From Nocardia asteroides (lineage in GTDB: Bacteria > Actinomycetota > Actinomycetes > Mycobacteriales > Mycobacteriaceae): 64,000 bases of DNA. How positions within the stretch are numbered: position 1 is the stretch's first letter; every line of letters begins with the position of its first letter. The notes under the pieces are model-generated. The model searched no databases. It saw only the letters and a list, made by a program, of their open reading frames with translations, and was not told where the DNA came from. This document shows, piece after piece, positions 11,380-24,544 of this stretch. Made by a program: the position numbers and the translations under genes. The DNA lies in the NCBI RefSeq assembly GCF_021183625.1, contig NZ_CP089214.1, forward strand, positions 5,952,001 to 6,016,000, in the 5' to 3' direction.

Positions 11380-12549
11380 ATGACCACCACCAGCACGCCG
11401 CACATCGTCGTCCTCGGCGCCGGGTACACCGGCATGCTCGCCGCCATCGGGCTGGCCCGGCGAACCGGCGCCCGGATCACCCTGGTGAACCCCTCGGACC
11501 GGTTCACCGAGCGGCTGCGCCTGCACCAGCAGGCCACCGGCCAGGAGTTGAAGCAGCACTCGATTCCGGCTCTGCTCGAGCACACCGGCATCACCTTCCG
11601 CCGCGGCGCCGCGACCGCGCTCGACCCCGACGCCAGAACCGTCGCCATCGACGACGGCACAATCCTCACCTACGACACCCTGATCTACGCCCTCGGCAGC
11701 CGAACGGGCACCGCGGACATCCCCGGCGCCCGCGAGCACGCGGTGCCCCTCGACCACCCGGACCGCATCGCCGCCCGCCTCGCGACGGCGAGCACCGTCA
11801 CCGTCTGCGGCGCCGGCCTCACCGGCATCGAGACCGCCGCCGAGATCGCCGAGCGCCACCCGGAGATCGCCGTCACGCTGATCAGCCGCGGCGAGCCGGG
11901 CGCCATGATGGGCACGGGCGCCCGCGCCCACCTGAACCGCGCCCTGGACCGGCTCGGGGTGCGGCGCCGCGCAGCCACCGTTACCGGGCTCCGCTCCGAT
12001 GGAGTCCGGCTCGACACCGGCGAACTGATCAGCTCCGACCTCACCATCCAGACCACCGGCGTCCAGGTCTCCCCGCTCGCGGCCGACTCCGGCATCGCCG
12101 TCGACCCCGCCGGGCTGATCCGCACCGACCCCATGCTGCGCTCGATCTCGCACCCCGACATCCACGCCGTCGGCGACGCCGCCGCCATCCGCATGGCCTG
12201 GGGCGACGTGCACGGCACCTGCCAGACCGGCCTCCCCACCGCCGCCTACACCGCCGACACGGTCGCCCGGCTGCTCAGGGGCAGGCGAGTCGAGCCGTTC
12301 CGCATCGGCTACTTCCACCAGCCGGTCAGCCTCGGCCGCCGCGATGCCGTCATCCAGTTCACCCGCGCCGACGACACCCCGCGCCGCTGGTACCTGACCG
12401 GCCGCGCCGCCGTCGCCTACAAGGAGGCGGTGACCAGCTCACCGCCGTTCGCCTTCCGGCTCAGCCGCCGCGTCCCGGTTATGGTGCGCCTGACCGCAGG
12501 CGGCCGCGCCACCCGGCGCCCGGCGGCACAGGAAGCGGCCGCCCGATGA
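11380..12549 (+). CDS. NAD(P)/FAD-dependent oxidoreductase (NDH-2-like)
   Basis: The start is ATG at 11380 with AGGGAG upstream, giving 389 residues. The FAD-binding G-A-G-Y-T-G is near residue 13. A second dinucleotide motif G-A-G-L-T-G-I-E is near residue 145, and the C-terminal FAD motif HAVGDAAAI is near 264. The fold matches pyridine-nucleotide-disulphide/NDH-2-like oxidoreductases, with no redox-active Cys pair visible. Its stop overlaps the start of the ECF41 sigma gene (ATGA). Oxidoreductases are one of the typical partners (COE group) of ECF41 sigma factors. Confidence 0.85.
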   Translation: MTTTSTPHIVVLGAGYTGMLAAIGLARRTGARITLVNPSDRFTERLRLHQQATGQELKQHSIPALLEHTGITFRRGAATALDPDARTVAIDDGTILTYDTLIYALGSRTGTADIPGAREHAVPLDHPDRIAARLATASTVTVCGAGLTGIETAAEIAERHPEIAVTLISRGEPGAMMGTGARAHLNRALDRLGVRRRAATVTGLRSDGVRLDTGELISSDLTIQTTGVQVSPLAADSGIAVDPAGLIRTDPMLRSISHPDIHAVGDAAAIRMAWGDVHGTCQTGLPTAAYTADTVARLLRGRRVEPFRIGYFHQPVSLGRRDAVIQFTRADDTPRRWYLTGRAAVAYKEAVTSSPPFAFRLSRRVPVMVRLTAGGRATRRPAAQEAAAR

Positions 12550-13436
12550 CCGACCCCTTCGCCGAGCACCGCCCGCTGCTCTTCGCCACCGCCTACCGCA
12601 TGCTCGGCAGCGTGGCCGACGCCGAGGACATCCTCCAGGACGCCTGGTTGAAATGGCACGGCACCGAGCAGGCGACCGTCGAGCACCCGAAGGCCTACCT
12701 GGTCCGCACCGTCACCAACCTGGCCTTGAACCGGCTCACCGGCGCCCGCGCCACCCGCGAGCGATACGTCGGGCCGTGGCTCCCCGAACCGCTCACCGAC
12801 GGCGACCCGGTGGCGGCGGCGGGCGAGACGGCGGACAGCGTCTCCACCGCCATGCTGGTGGTGCTGGAATCGCTCGGCCCGGTCGAGCGGGTGGTCTTCG
12901 TGCTGCGCGAGGTCTTCGGGTACTCGCACGCCGAGATCGCCGAATTCCTGGAGCGGCCCGAGCCGACGGTGCGGCAGCTGGCGCACCGGGCGCGCGAGCA
13001 CGTGCGGGCGCGGCGGCCCCGGTTCGAGACCGATACCGCGGTGCGCTCGCAGGTCACCGAGCGATTCCTGCTGGCCTGCCGCGGCGGCGACGTCGGCGCG
13101 CTGATGGCGGTGCTCGCCCCGGACGTCACGCTGTGGAACGACGGCGGCGGCCTGGTCACCGCCGCGCGCCGCCCGCTGCACGGCCCCGACCACGTGGCGC
13201 GCTGGCTGATCGGCGTGCTGGCCAAGCCGATCCTGACCGGGATCGAGTTCGGCGCGGCGGTCGTGAACGGGGAGCTGAGCGTGATCGGCAGGCTCGGGCC
13301 CCTCCCGGTCGGCGTGCTCACCTACGACCTGCGCGACGGGCTCATCGTGAACCTGCGCTTCCAGGTCAATCCGGAGAAGCTGCGCGGGATCACTCCGCGT
13401 ACCGGCGAGCCATCGCCGCCGCCGTCCCGGCCATGA
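12546..13436 (+). CDS. ECF41-family RNA polymerase sigma factor (SigJ-like)
   Basis: A 296-residue protein. Sigma region 2 (FATAYRMLGSVADAEDILQDAW) and region 4 (ERVVFVLREVFGYSHAEIAEFL) are followed by a SnoaL-like C-terminal domain. Family hallmarks are present: the linker motif WLPEPL, a DGGGx motif (here DGGGL) and NPEKL near the C-terminus. In ECF41 factors the fused C-terminal domain is thought to replace a separate anti-sigma factor. It is coupled to the oxidoreductase by ATGA. The 3' end overlaps the convergent WYL gene by 47 bp. Confidence 0.9.
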   Translation: MTDPFAEHRPLLFATAYRMLGSVADAEDILQDAWLKWHGTEQATVEHPKAYLVRTVTNLALNRLTGARATRERYVGPWLPEPLTDGDPVAAAGETADSVSTAMLVVLESLGPVERVVFVLREVFGYSHAEIAEFLERPEPTVRQLAHRAREHVRARRPRFETDTAVRSQVTERFLLACRGGDVGALMAVLAPDVTLWNDGGGLVTAARRPLHGPDHVARWLIGVLAKPILTGIEFGAAVVNGELSVIGRLGPLPVGVLTYDLRDGLIVNLRFQVNPEKLRGITPRTGEPSPPPSRP

Positions 13437-14358
13437 CCGCGCGCAGCTCGGCGGGCTCGAGCACCTCCGCGTGCGCGCCGAGCGGCAGCAGCCCGTGCGC
13501 CATCACCTCGTAGGACTCCGCCGCCACCGTGATCCGCACCCACCCCTCGGCATCGGGCTCGTCCGCCGAGGCGACGGCGTCGGCCACCGCTGCGGGTTCG
13601 AAACCGAGCCGGAGCAGCGACAGCCGCGCGGCGTCGATCCGGCAGCGCGCGGTCACCCGGAGCATGGCGCGGGCGAACTCGGCCGCCGCCCGCTCCCAGT
13701 GCGCGGCGAGGTCGAAATCGGCGGGCCGGGTGAAGGTCTCGCCGGTATCGGCCGCCTCGGCGATCCGCCCGACCCGGTACGACCGCACCGAGCCGCCGGC
13801 CAGCGCCACCAGGTACCAGGTCCCCGCCTTGAGCACCAGCCCGAGCGGCCCGACCCGGCGCCGCACCACCGCGTCGCCGCGCTCGTACCCGATCTCCAGC
13901 AGCCGATCCGCCCAGAGCGCCTCGGTGACGACCCCCAGCGCCGGGGTGCGGTCCGGCCGGTGGAACCAGCCCGCGGCGTCCACGTGCACCCGCTCGGCGA
14001 TCCGGGTGGCCCGCCCGCGCAGCTCCGGCGGCAGCGCGGCGAGCACCTTGAGCTGCGCGGTCGCCAGCACGGTGCCGAGCCCGAGGTCGGCGGCGGCGCC
14101 GGGCTGCCCGGCCAGCAGCACCGCGTCGGCCTCGTCCGGGTTCAGCCCGGTGATCCGGGTGCGGTAGCCGTCCAGCAGCCGGATCCCGCCCGCACGGCCC
14201 GGCTCGGTGTAGACCGGGACGCCGGAAGCGGAGAGCGCGTCCACGTCGCGGTACACCGTCCGCACCGACACCTCCAGCTCGGTGGCCAGCTGGGACGCCG
14301 TACACCGGCCCCTGGTCTGCAGGAGCAGCAGCAGGCGGAGGAGTCGGCTCGCGCGCAT
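13390..14358 (-). CDS. HTH-WYL transcriptional regulator
   Basis: A 322-residue YafY/DeoR-like protein. The N-terminal winged helix spans about 1-55 (LLLLQTRGRCTASQLATELEVSVRTVYRDVDAL). A WYL domain follows, with the conserved patch TWYLVALAGGSVRSYRVGRI around residues 180-200, and then a C-terminal extension domain. WYL regulators sense ligands or nucleic acids; the effector is unknown here. It is divergent from a PNPOx-like gene with a 62-bp gap that carries a 15-bp palindrome. Confidence 0.88.
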   Translation of the reverse strand: MRASRLLRLLLLLQTRGRCTASQLATELEVSVRTVYRDVDALSASGVPVYTEPGRAGGIRLLDGYRTRITGLNPDEADAVLLAGQPGAAADLGLGTVLATAQLKVLAALPPELRGRATRIAERVHVDAAGWFHRPDRTPALGVVTEALWADRLLEIGYERGDAVVRRRVGPLGLVLKAGTWYLVALAGGSVRSYRVGRIAEAADTGETFTRPADFDLAAHWERAAAEFARAMLRVTARCRIDAARLSLLRLGFEPAAVADAVASADEPDAEGWVRITVAAESYEVMAHGLLPLGAHAEVLEPAELRAVMAGTAAAMARRYAE

Positions 14359-14382
14359 CGACCGACACTATCCGGACAACCC

Positions 14383-14397
14383 TGACAGCAGGTGTCA
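14383..14397. promoter_or_regulatory. Palindrome TGACA-N5-TGTCA, likely WYL operator
   Basis: A perfect 5-bp inverted repeat (TGACA, 5-bp spacer, TGTCA) centred in the 62-bp gap between the divergent WYL regulator and the PNPOx-like gene. Position and symmetry suit an operator for the neighbouring regulator. Confidence 0.45.
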
Positions 14398-14420
14398 CCA
14401 TACGGTCGTACCGTCCCCGC

Positions 14421-14915
14421 ATGACCACCTGGACCCGATTCCTCGACGAAGCCCCGCGCGTCTCCGCCGTCTTCACCCGCAGGCACCGCGCCACCGGCAA
14501 CCTCTGCCTGCTCGGCACGCTGCGCGCCGACGGATCGCCGCGGATCAGCCCGATCGAGCCGCGCGTCTTCGAGGGCATGCTGGTGCTCGCCGGTATGCCG
14601 AACACCCGCAAGTTCGCCGACCTGATCCGCGACCCCCGGTTCTGCCTGCACACCGCCACCACCGACCCCATGGTCGGCGACGGTGACGCCAAGCTCTTCG
14701 GCAGCGTCACCGACCTGTCGGATCGGGAGCTGCACGCCCGCTTCGCGCAGCACATGTTCGACGAAACCGGCTTCGACATCCGGGGCAGGGAATTCGACCA
14801 CTTCTTCGTCGCCGACCGGCTGACCGGCGGCTCCACCGTGGAGCTGGTCGACGGCCACATGGAGGTCACGGTGTGGACGCCGGGCGCGGGGGAGCGGGTC
14901 GAGCGGAAGAACTGA
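14421..14915 (+). CDS. Pyridoxamine 5'-phosphate oxidase-like flavin/F420 protein
   Basis: A 164-residue split-barrel protein. The segment LCLLGTLRADGSPRISPIEP is typical of the PNPOx-like superfamily, which binds FMN, F420 or haem. The substrate cannot be read from the sequence. It is probably regulated by the divergent WYL protein, as often seen for such pairs in actinomycetes. Confidence 0.75.
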   Translation: MTTWTRFLDEAPRVSAVFTRRHRATGNLCLLGTLRADGSPRISPIEPRVFEGMLVLAGMPNTRKFADLIRDPRFCLHTATTDPMVGDGDAKLFGSVTDLSDRELHARFAQHMFDETGFDIRGREFDHFFVADRLTGGSTVELVDGHMEVTVWTPGAGERVERKN

Positions 14916-14960
14916 GAACTCGTACCACTCCTGCGTACCCTGGAGGTGCGCCCCTGGCGT

Positions 14961-17253
<2,293 letters not shown>

Positions 17254-17257
<4 letters not shown>

Positions 17258-18146
17258 CCGGCCTCGCGCACGACCTCAGCGCGCTGGACAAGGCGCACGT
17301 GCTGGCCGGGGCGCTGCCCTGGCTGCAGCGGTTCCGGGACAAGGTCGTCGTGGTCAAGTACGGCGGCAACGCGATGGTCGACGACGGGCTGAAGCGTGCC
17401 TTCGCCGCCGACATGGCCTTCCTGCGCACCGTCGGCGTGCACCCCGTGGTGGTGCACGGCGGCGGCCCGCAGATCACCGCCATGCTCGGCAAGCTCGGGC
17501 TGCAGGGCGAGTTCCGCGGCGGCTTCCGGGTGACGACGCCCGAGGTCATGGACGTGGTGCGGATGGTGCTGTTCGGGCAGGTCGGACGCGAGCTGGTCGG
17601 GCTGATCAACGCGCACGGCCCGTACGCCGTCGGGATCTCCGGCGAGGACGCCCGGCTCTTCACCGCCACCCGCCGCACCGTGCTGGTGGACGGCGAGGCT
17701 ACCGACATCGGCCTGGTCGGCGACGTCACCGAGGTCAACCCCGACGCTGTCCTCGACCTCATCGCCGCGGGCCGCATCCCGGTGGTCTCCACCATCGCCC
17801 CCGACATCGACGGCGTGGTGCACAACATCAACGCCGACACCGCCGCCGCCGCGCTCGCCGAGGGCATCGGCGCCGAGAAGCTCGTTGTCCTCACCGACGT
17901 CGAGGGGCTCTACACCGACTGGCCGGACCGCTCCTCGCTCACCACCGAGATCGGCGCCGCCGCGCTCGCCGCGCTGCTGCCGAGGCTGGACGCGGGCATG
18001 GTCCCCAAGATGGAGGCCTGCCTGCGCGCCGTCCAGGGCGGTGTCCCGAGCGCGCACGTGATCGACGGCCGGGTCCCGCACTCGGTGCTGCTGGAACTGT
18101 TCACCGGAGAAGGAATCGGCACCATGGTGACCCCCGAGGAGACGAT

Positions 18147-18150
<4 letters not shown>
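17254..18150 (+). CDS. argB: Acetylglutamate kinase
   Basis: Phosphorylates N-acetylglutamate (step 2). The start is GTG at 17254, overlapping the argJ stop as GTGA, and gives 298 residues. The amino-acid kinase motifs are KYGGNAM (phosphate-binding Lys), VHGGGPQI and [14 protein letters not shown]. The arginine-sensing N-terminal helix expected for feedback-inhibited enzymes appears present (residues about 5-22). It is coupled downstream to argD by ATGA. Confidence 0.96.
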
Positions 18151-20423
<2,273 letters not shown>

Positions 20424-20427
<4 letters not shown>

Positions 20428-20936
20428 CCGCATCACGAAGTCAGTCCGGCCGGGGCCCCGCCATCGCGCGGACCCGCGCCGGACGCCAATCCCGCATCAT
20501 CGAACTCCTCGCCACCAACCCCGTCCGCAGCCAGGGCGAACTCGCCGCCCTACTCGCAGCCGAAGGCATCGAAACCACCCAGGCCACCCTCTCCCGTGAC
20601 CTGGACGAACTCGGCGCGGTGAAGCTGCGCGCCGCCGACGGGGGAGCGGGCGTCTACATCGTCCCCGAGGACGGCAGCCCCGTCCGCGGCGTCACCGGCG
20701 GCACCGACCGCCTCTCCAAACTCCTCGGCGACCTGCTCGTCTCCACCGACGCGAGCGGGAACATGGCCGTCCTGCGCACCCCGCCCGGGGCCGCGCACTA
20801 CCTGGCGAGCGCGCTGGATCGGGCGGCGCTGCCGTGGATCGTGGGGACGATCGCGGGGGACGACACGATCGCGGTGATCGCCCGCGAACCGCTGACCGGG
20901 GCCGAGCTGGCGGCGAAGATCGAGGAATTGGCTTGA
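20424..20936 (+). CDS. argR: Arginine repressor
   Basis: A 170-residue ArgR/AhrC protein. The N-terminal winged helix binds DNA ([21 protein letters not shown], then the recognition segment [10 protein letters not shown]). The C-terminal hexamerisation and L-arginine-binding domain contains [12 protein letters not shown]. The start is ATG at 20424 with only a weak GAGG before it, so initiation probably depends on coupling to the preceding mini-ORF. It is the expected regulator of the boxes before argC and argG. Confidence 0.95.
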
Positions 20937-21114
20937 ACGCGACCAGCTGAGCGGTGTTCTGCGCGAATAGATCTGACGGCGGCAAGGGCTCACTGTGCAT
21001 ACGTCCACGGTGGGGGTGGTCACCGACGGCAGACAGCTGTCTTCGGCTCTCGCGTGCTTGCCGGGGGACATCGAGATGTGATGAGCTGAGAAATGTATCG
21101 CAGGGGGGACTGAT
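20937..21114. other. Left edge of the accessory island, no gene seen
   Basis: A 178-bp gap after argR. No convincing ORF. A purine-rich GCAGGGGGGACT just before 21115 gives the next gene its ribosome binding site. In related actinobacteria argG normally follows argR, so the boundary of inserted DNA lies here. I could not identify an attachment site. Confidence 0.5.
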
Positions 21115-21408
21115 ATGCAGGTTGATCCACAGCAGCTACGTGCGCTCGCGGCGTCGATGGCCGACATCGGCGGCAAGGTCGACGCGCTCGATGTCCGCAC
21201 CGGGGGTGACGCGGTCGCCGCGGCGCTGCCGGGGTCTCCGCTCGGCGCAGCCTGCGCGACGGCCACCGAGTACGTCGAGGGTGCGTGGCTGCGGATGGCG
21301 ATGCGGCATCGGCGAGTCGCCAACCTGTGCCGAGGTAGCGCCGACAACTATGAGGTCACCGAGAACGAGTTTCGTGACAAGCTCACGCAGATGGGCGCGA
21401 ACCTGTGA
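21115..21408 (+). CDS. EspC-family type VII secretion target
   Basis: A 97-residue protein beginning MQVDPQQLRALAASMADIGGKVDAL, the pattern of the EspC/DUF2580 family of ESX-secreted proteins. The helical hairpin is followed by a C-terminal Y-E-V-T-E, matching the YxxxD/E export signal. It probably dimerises with and escorts the next gene's product, to which it is coupled (GTGA at 21405). Confidence 0.8.
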   Translation: MQVDPQQLRALAASMADIGGKVDALDVRTGGDAVAAALPGSPLGAACATATEYVEGAWLRMAMRHRRVANLCRGSADNYEVTENEFRDKLTQMGANL

Positions 21409-22685
21409 CCGAGGTCCCGACACGGACCCAGCTCACCTCGTGGGAACCGTGGAAGCTCTCCGCAGCGGGCACTGAAGCCAAGGAGCGCAACTCCGACTTC
21501 CTCGGTCTCATCGACAGCACCGCTGCGCAGATCCGGGACGCGGGCAAGCAGTGGGAGGGCGACGCGTACTGGTCGGCCTATGACCGGGTTGTCGGTGATC
21601 GCGACAATGGCAACAAGGTCAAGCAAGCGGTCGACGAGCTTGCCGACGCCATGATCGACGGTGGCACGGTCCTCACCGACTACCGCCGGGTCGTCCTCGG
21701 CAAGGTCGCTCTCGCCACCGAAGACGGCTTCACCGTGTCCGACAGTTGGGCGGTGGGCACTCCGGGCGGCCCAACGGACGATCGCGAAGACGATCGCTCG
21801 GCTCACCAGACGGCCATCGCCACCGCTCTGAATGAACTGCTCGGAGCACAGGCCGGGATCCATACCGCGATTACCGCTGCGGCGGAGGAGGTTCGCGTCC
21901 GAGGCGACAATCTCGGTGAAGGCGACAGTGCGGACAACGCGAACGGCCAGCTGCTCGGTGTGTCGGATCCGGTGATTCTTGCTCCTGGGCAGAGCTCGCC
22001 CGCTCAGCAGGAGATCGATGCGAAGTACGACTACTACGCGTCCCTGATCGAGAAGAATGGCGGCTCCGTCGACGGCGGACCGGACCAGAAGAATATGATC
22101 GCGATTCGCCGGGAAACCAGTGTCTTCGCGAACAACGGCCAGGGAGTCTACGACGACAAGGCTGTCCTGATCTGGGTCGATGACCACGGCGTCAGGCACG
22201 TGAGCGAATACCGGGCGAACACGGACCCGACGGCGCGGTACATCGACAATCCCAGCGAGACCCGGGACGTCAACGGCGATGGAACGCGGGAACTGGGCCG
22301 CCTTCCCGCGGGCACCTACGAGTACGGACACAACTGGTTCAAGAACAAGCACGACACGGTGGGGGACGGCAACGTCTTCACGATGCCGGAGAGCGCTCGA
22401 GTCGCGGCGGAATACGATACGAACCACGACGGATTCTTCAATGACAGTGCCACCGGCCCGGGCGGGGAGTCCATGTTCTGGCATTGCGGGCGGGAAGGCG
22501 ATGTGGCCAGCGCGGGCTGCCAGACAATGCCTCCCGATGACTGGAGCCGGTTCACCTCCGATATGGGTGTGTCCGTGACCGACAAGTACACCGGTGAACA
22601 GGTTCCGCTGCGCTATACGTTGGTGAACGAGAATCCGGCCGATGGGAACACGGAGTACAGACATGTCGAAGAGGGAGTCGCCTGA
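21405..22685 (+). CDS. Candidate T7SS effector with YkuD-like C-terminal domain
   Basis: A 426-residue product started by GTG at 21405. Residues 1-170 are helical with W-E-G at 50-52, like long WXG100 substrates. After a linker, residues about 205-426 form a separate beta-rich domain. It holds an acidic segment Y-D-T-N-H-D-G-F (337-344), then His360 and S-A-G-C-Q-T with Cys372. The His...S-x-G-C arrangement resembles L,D-transpeptidase (YkuD)-like or related cysteine enzymes acting on peptidoglycan. I remember the same pattern in some phage and bacterial cell-wall proteins, but I cannot name the family. Its last 23 bases overlap the next gene. Confidence 0.55.
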   Translation: MTEVPTRTQLTSWEPWKLSAAGTEAKERNSDFLGLIDSTAAQIRDAGKQWEGDAYWSAYDRVVGDRDNGNKVKQAVDELADAMIDGGTVLTDYRRVVLGKVALATEDGFTVSDSWAVGTPGGPTDDREDDRSAHQTAIATALNELLGAQAGIHTAITAAAEEVRVRGDNLGEGDSADNANGQLLGVSDPVILAPGQSSPAQQEIDAKYDYYASLIEKNGGSVDGGPDQKNMIAIRRETSVFANNGQGVYDDKAVLIWVDDHGVRHVSEYRANTDPTARYIDNPSETRDVNGDGTRELGRLPAGTYEYGHNWFKNKHDTVGDGNVFTMPESARVAAEYDTNHDGFFNDSATGPGGESMFWHCGREGDVASAGCQTMPPDDWSRFTSDMGVSVTDKYTGEQVPLRYTLVNENPADGNTEYRHVEEGVA

Positions 22686-23256
22686 GCACCCCAGGCCGCC
22701 GGCTCCGGCGGCCTGGACAGTGCCGATGGTGGTGGCAGCGGTCGCGACCGCGCTGTGCTGCGCCCTGAAACTGTGGGCGGACGTGACGACGTTCGCCGAC
22801 GAGGAATTCTGGCTGCCCCTCGGGCTTCTGATCGCCGTACCGGTAGCGGTGTGGTCGGTGCTGATCGCCATCGGCTGCGTGCGGTACGCGAACTGGTGGC
22901 GCCTGGGATTGCTGGTCCCGCTGTTCGTGGCGGTGACCGTGGCGCTGGCCGGATTCGCGGTCCCGGGCCGGATCGGCTGGCAGTTGGCCCGAAGCGAGAT
23001 GGATCGGGCCGCCGCGGAGTGCGACACTTTGCAGGGCGGGCAGTCGGATGGCTCGTACAGAAGCGCGACCATCGGTGTCTACGATTTTCATCATGTCGAG
23101 AGCGGGGCCGGCGGAGAATGCGAATTCTATCTGTCGAAGCATTACCCGGGAGTGCGTAGCGGTTTCCTCTATCTCCCGAATGGCGCAGCCCCCGTCAGCG
23201 ATATCGATCACGAGTACGTTCGCCTCGGGGATTCTTGGTACTACTTCAAGACGTGA
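22663..23256 (+). CDS. Small membrane protein, candidate immunity protein
   Basis: ATG at 22663 lies inside the 3' end of the effector gene and is preceded by GGAG. The 197-residue product has three hydrophobic helices (about 20-40, 52-75 and 82-102) and an extracytoplasmic C-terminal domain with two cysteines. An outward-facing domain next to a putative cell-wall-active effector suits an immunity role, but this rests on position only. No family is recognised. Confidence 0.5.
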   Translation: MSKRESPEHPRPPAPAAWTVPMVVAAVATALCCALKLWADVTTFADEEFWLPLGLLIAVPVAVWSVLIAIGCVRYANWWRLGLLVPLFVAVTVALAGFAVPGRIGWQLARSEMDRAAAECDTLQGGQSDGSYRSATIGVYDFHHVESGAGGECEFYLSKHYPGVRSGFLYLPNGAAPVSDIDHEYVRLGDSWYYFKT

Positions 23257-23450
23257 TCTCCGCCTCGGCTTTGTCTCGAGCGACTCCGCCTGGTATCTAC
23301 TCCTCCGGTGCGCACGGCCTCGGGCAGGTGAAGCCGGTGTGCGCCGCCGTGAATCTCGCCTGAGCCAGGTTGTGGCGCGACCGTGGGGGCCGGGGATCAG
23401 CCGGATCGCGGGGGAGATGCAGGAGGCGTTGCTGCAGCAGGATCGAAGGC
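23257..23450. other. Gap with possible gene remnant
   Basis: No intact gene. One frame encodes a plausible fragment (G-P-G-I-S-R-I-A-G-E-M-Q-E-A-L-L near 23390-23440) that has no start or continuation. It may be debris from rearrangement. Confidence 0.3.
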
Positions 23451-23496
23451 TCCCTGTGCCCTATGCTGGCCTCGAACCTCGGGGAGGAGTTCGTGC
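23451..23496 (+). promoter_or_regulatory. Conserved promoter/5' UTR, copy 1
   Basis: The block TCCCTGTGCCCTATGCTGG...GAACCT..GGGGAGGAGTTCGT is repeated almost exactly at 41038-41086 before a paralogous gene. TATGCT fits a -10 element, and GGGGAGGAG is the ribosome binding site seven bases before the start. Similarity drops off just upstream of the block. Confidence 0.6.
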
Positions 23497-23853
23497 GTGA
23501 ATCCTGATCTGCCGCAGCCGCAACCCGGATATCGGCCTGCGCCGTTCCAGGCGAGAAGTGATCGCGATGTGCTGACGCCGAATCAGCGGATCGTATTCCT
23601 CGCCGCCTACCTGTTCATCGGGTTCGGCCTGTTGGCTACTGCGGTGGTGGTGGGGTACCTCGGTTGGCGTTCGGACTTCGAGGCATGGTTGGACAACGAC
23701 TCGGGATTCCGAGGTGATTCACCATCGCTTGTCCCGCGGTTGGTGGGCTCCGCACTCTTCACCACTGCTCTCGGGGCTCCGCTGCTCCTGATACTCGCCG
23801 TGCTCGAGGCGAAGCTGCGAACCTACATGTTGGAGAGGCCGTTTCGAGGCTGA
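23497..23853 (+). CDS. Small two-helix membrane protein, paralog of 41087-41443
   Basis: The start is GTG at 23497 with GGGAGGAG seven bases upstream. The 118-residue protein begins with a Pro/Gln-rich tail, then F-Q-A-R-S-D-R-D-V-L-T-P-N-Q-R. Two membrane helices follow (about 32-55 and 87-108), and it ends E-R-P-F-R-G. It matches the protein at 41087-41443 along its whole length, with identical length. Function unknown. Confidence 0.65.
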   Translation: MNPDLPQPQPGYRPAPFQARSDRDVLTPNQRIVFLAAYLFIGFGLLATAVVVGYLGWRSDFEAWLDNDSGFRGDSPSLVPRLVGSALFTTALGAPLLLILAVLEAKLRTYMLERPFRG

Positions 23854-24224
23854 CCGGCGTGGTCACGAGGGTTCGAGGGCGATAGCGATTTTCCCTCCGG
23901 TCCGCGGAGTGCGTGCCGGGCGAGAGCCGTGGCGAGGCGTGCCGACCAGAGAAGGGGCAACGAGCGCGGCTCCGGAAATCTTCGCGGCGCCCGGAAACGC
24001 CACCTCGACCAGGGGCGCACCCGTCGCCGCATCCATCTCCGACAGCTGAGCGGGTCTCGCACGCGCATACTCCTGTTCGGGTTTGACAAGACAAGATGTC
24101 CACGTATGCCCTGAGGGAGGCTGTCACCGCTGACGAAACGGTGAAAGTGCGGGAGGGAAGGTTTCATCGGGGTGGATCCACATGCTGCTCGACACCGTCG
24201 CATCGTCATCGCGAAGAACCGATG
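23854..24224. other. 371-bp region without an intact gene
   Basis: No gene that I can support. Several short frames exist in this purine-rich stretch. The last part (GATGATGGCG near 24222) leads into the truncated T7SS-module remnant. Nothing resembling a transposase or repeat array was seen. Confidence 0.4.
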
Positions 24225-24544
24225 ATGGCGACCCGGGGATTCTTCGACCACTACGACGATCCGGACGAGTTCCGGGACGAGGAACCGATCGTTCGGCAAC
24301 CGGTGAAGAGTTGGGGGACAGCGCAGTCGACAACATGATCGAGGGGAACCGAATCGCGCAGAACACGTCGATCCAGGTGGGGCTCCCGAACAACCAGTGG
24401 CCGCCCGCGGTTCAGAAGGACGTCTACGCACCGCCCGGGTCTTCGGCGCTCGATGATCTGCGTGGTGCCATCGCCGACGGAACCACTCTGGACGGGGACA
24501 AATCCGACTGGGAGATCGGCAATACGACGGTTGCCGCACCATGA
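24225..24544 (+). pseudogene. Fused remnants of two T7SS-module genes
   Basis: From ATG at 24225 about 29 codons read H-Y-D-D-P-D-E-F-R-D-E-E-P, matching the start of the 231-residue protein encoded at 48683. After a junction near 24300-24325, in a different frame, comes N-M-I-E-G-N-R-I...W-P-P-A-V...S-D-W-E-I. This matches the C-terminus of the 290-residue T7SS substrate at 46806-47678. The DNA between (rest of the first gene, the EspC-like gene, most of the third) has been deleted. Neither piece should be functional. Confidence 0.65.
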
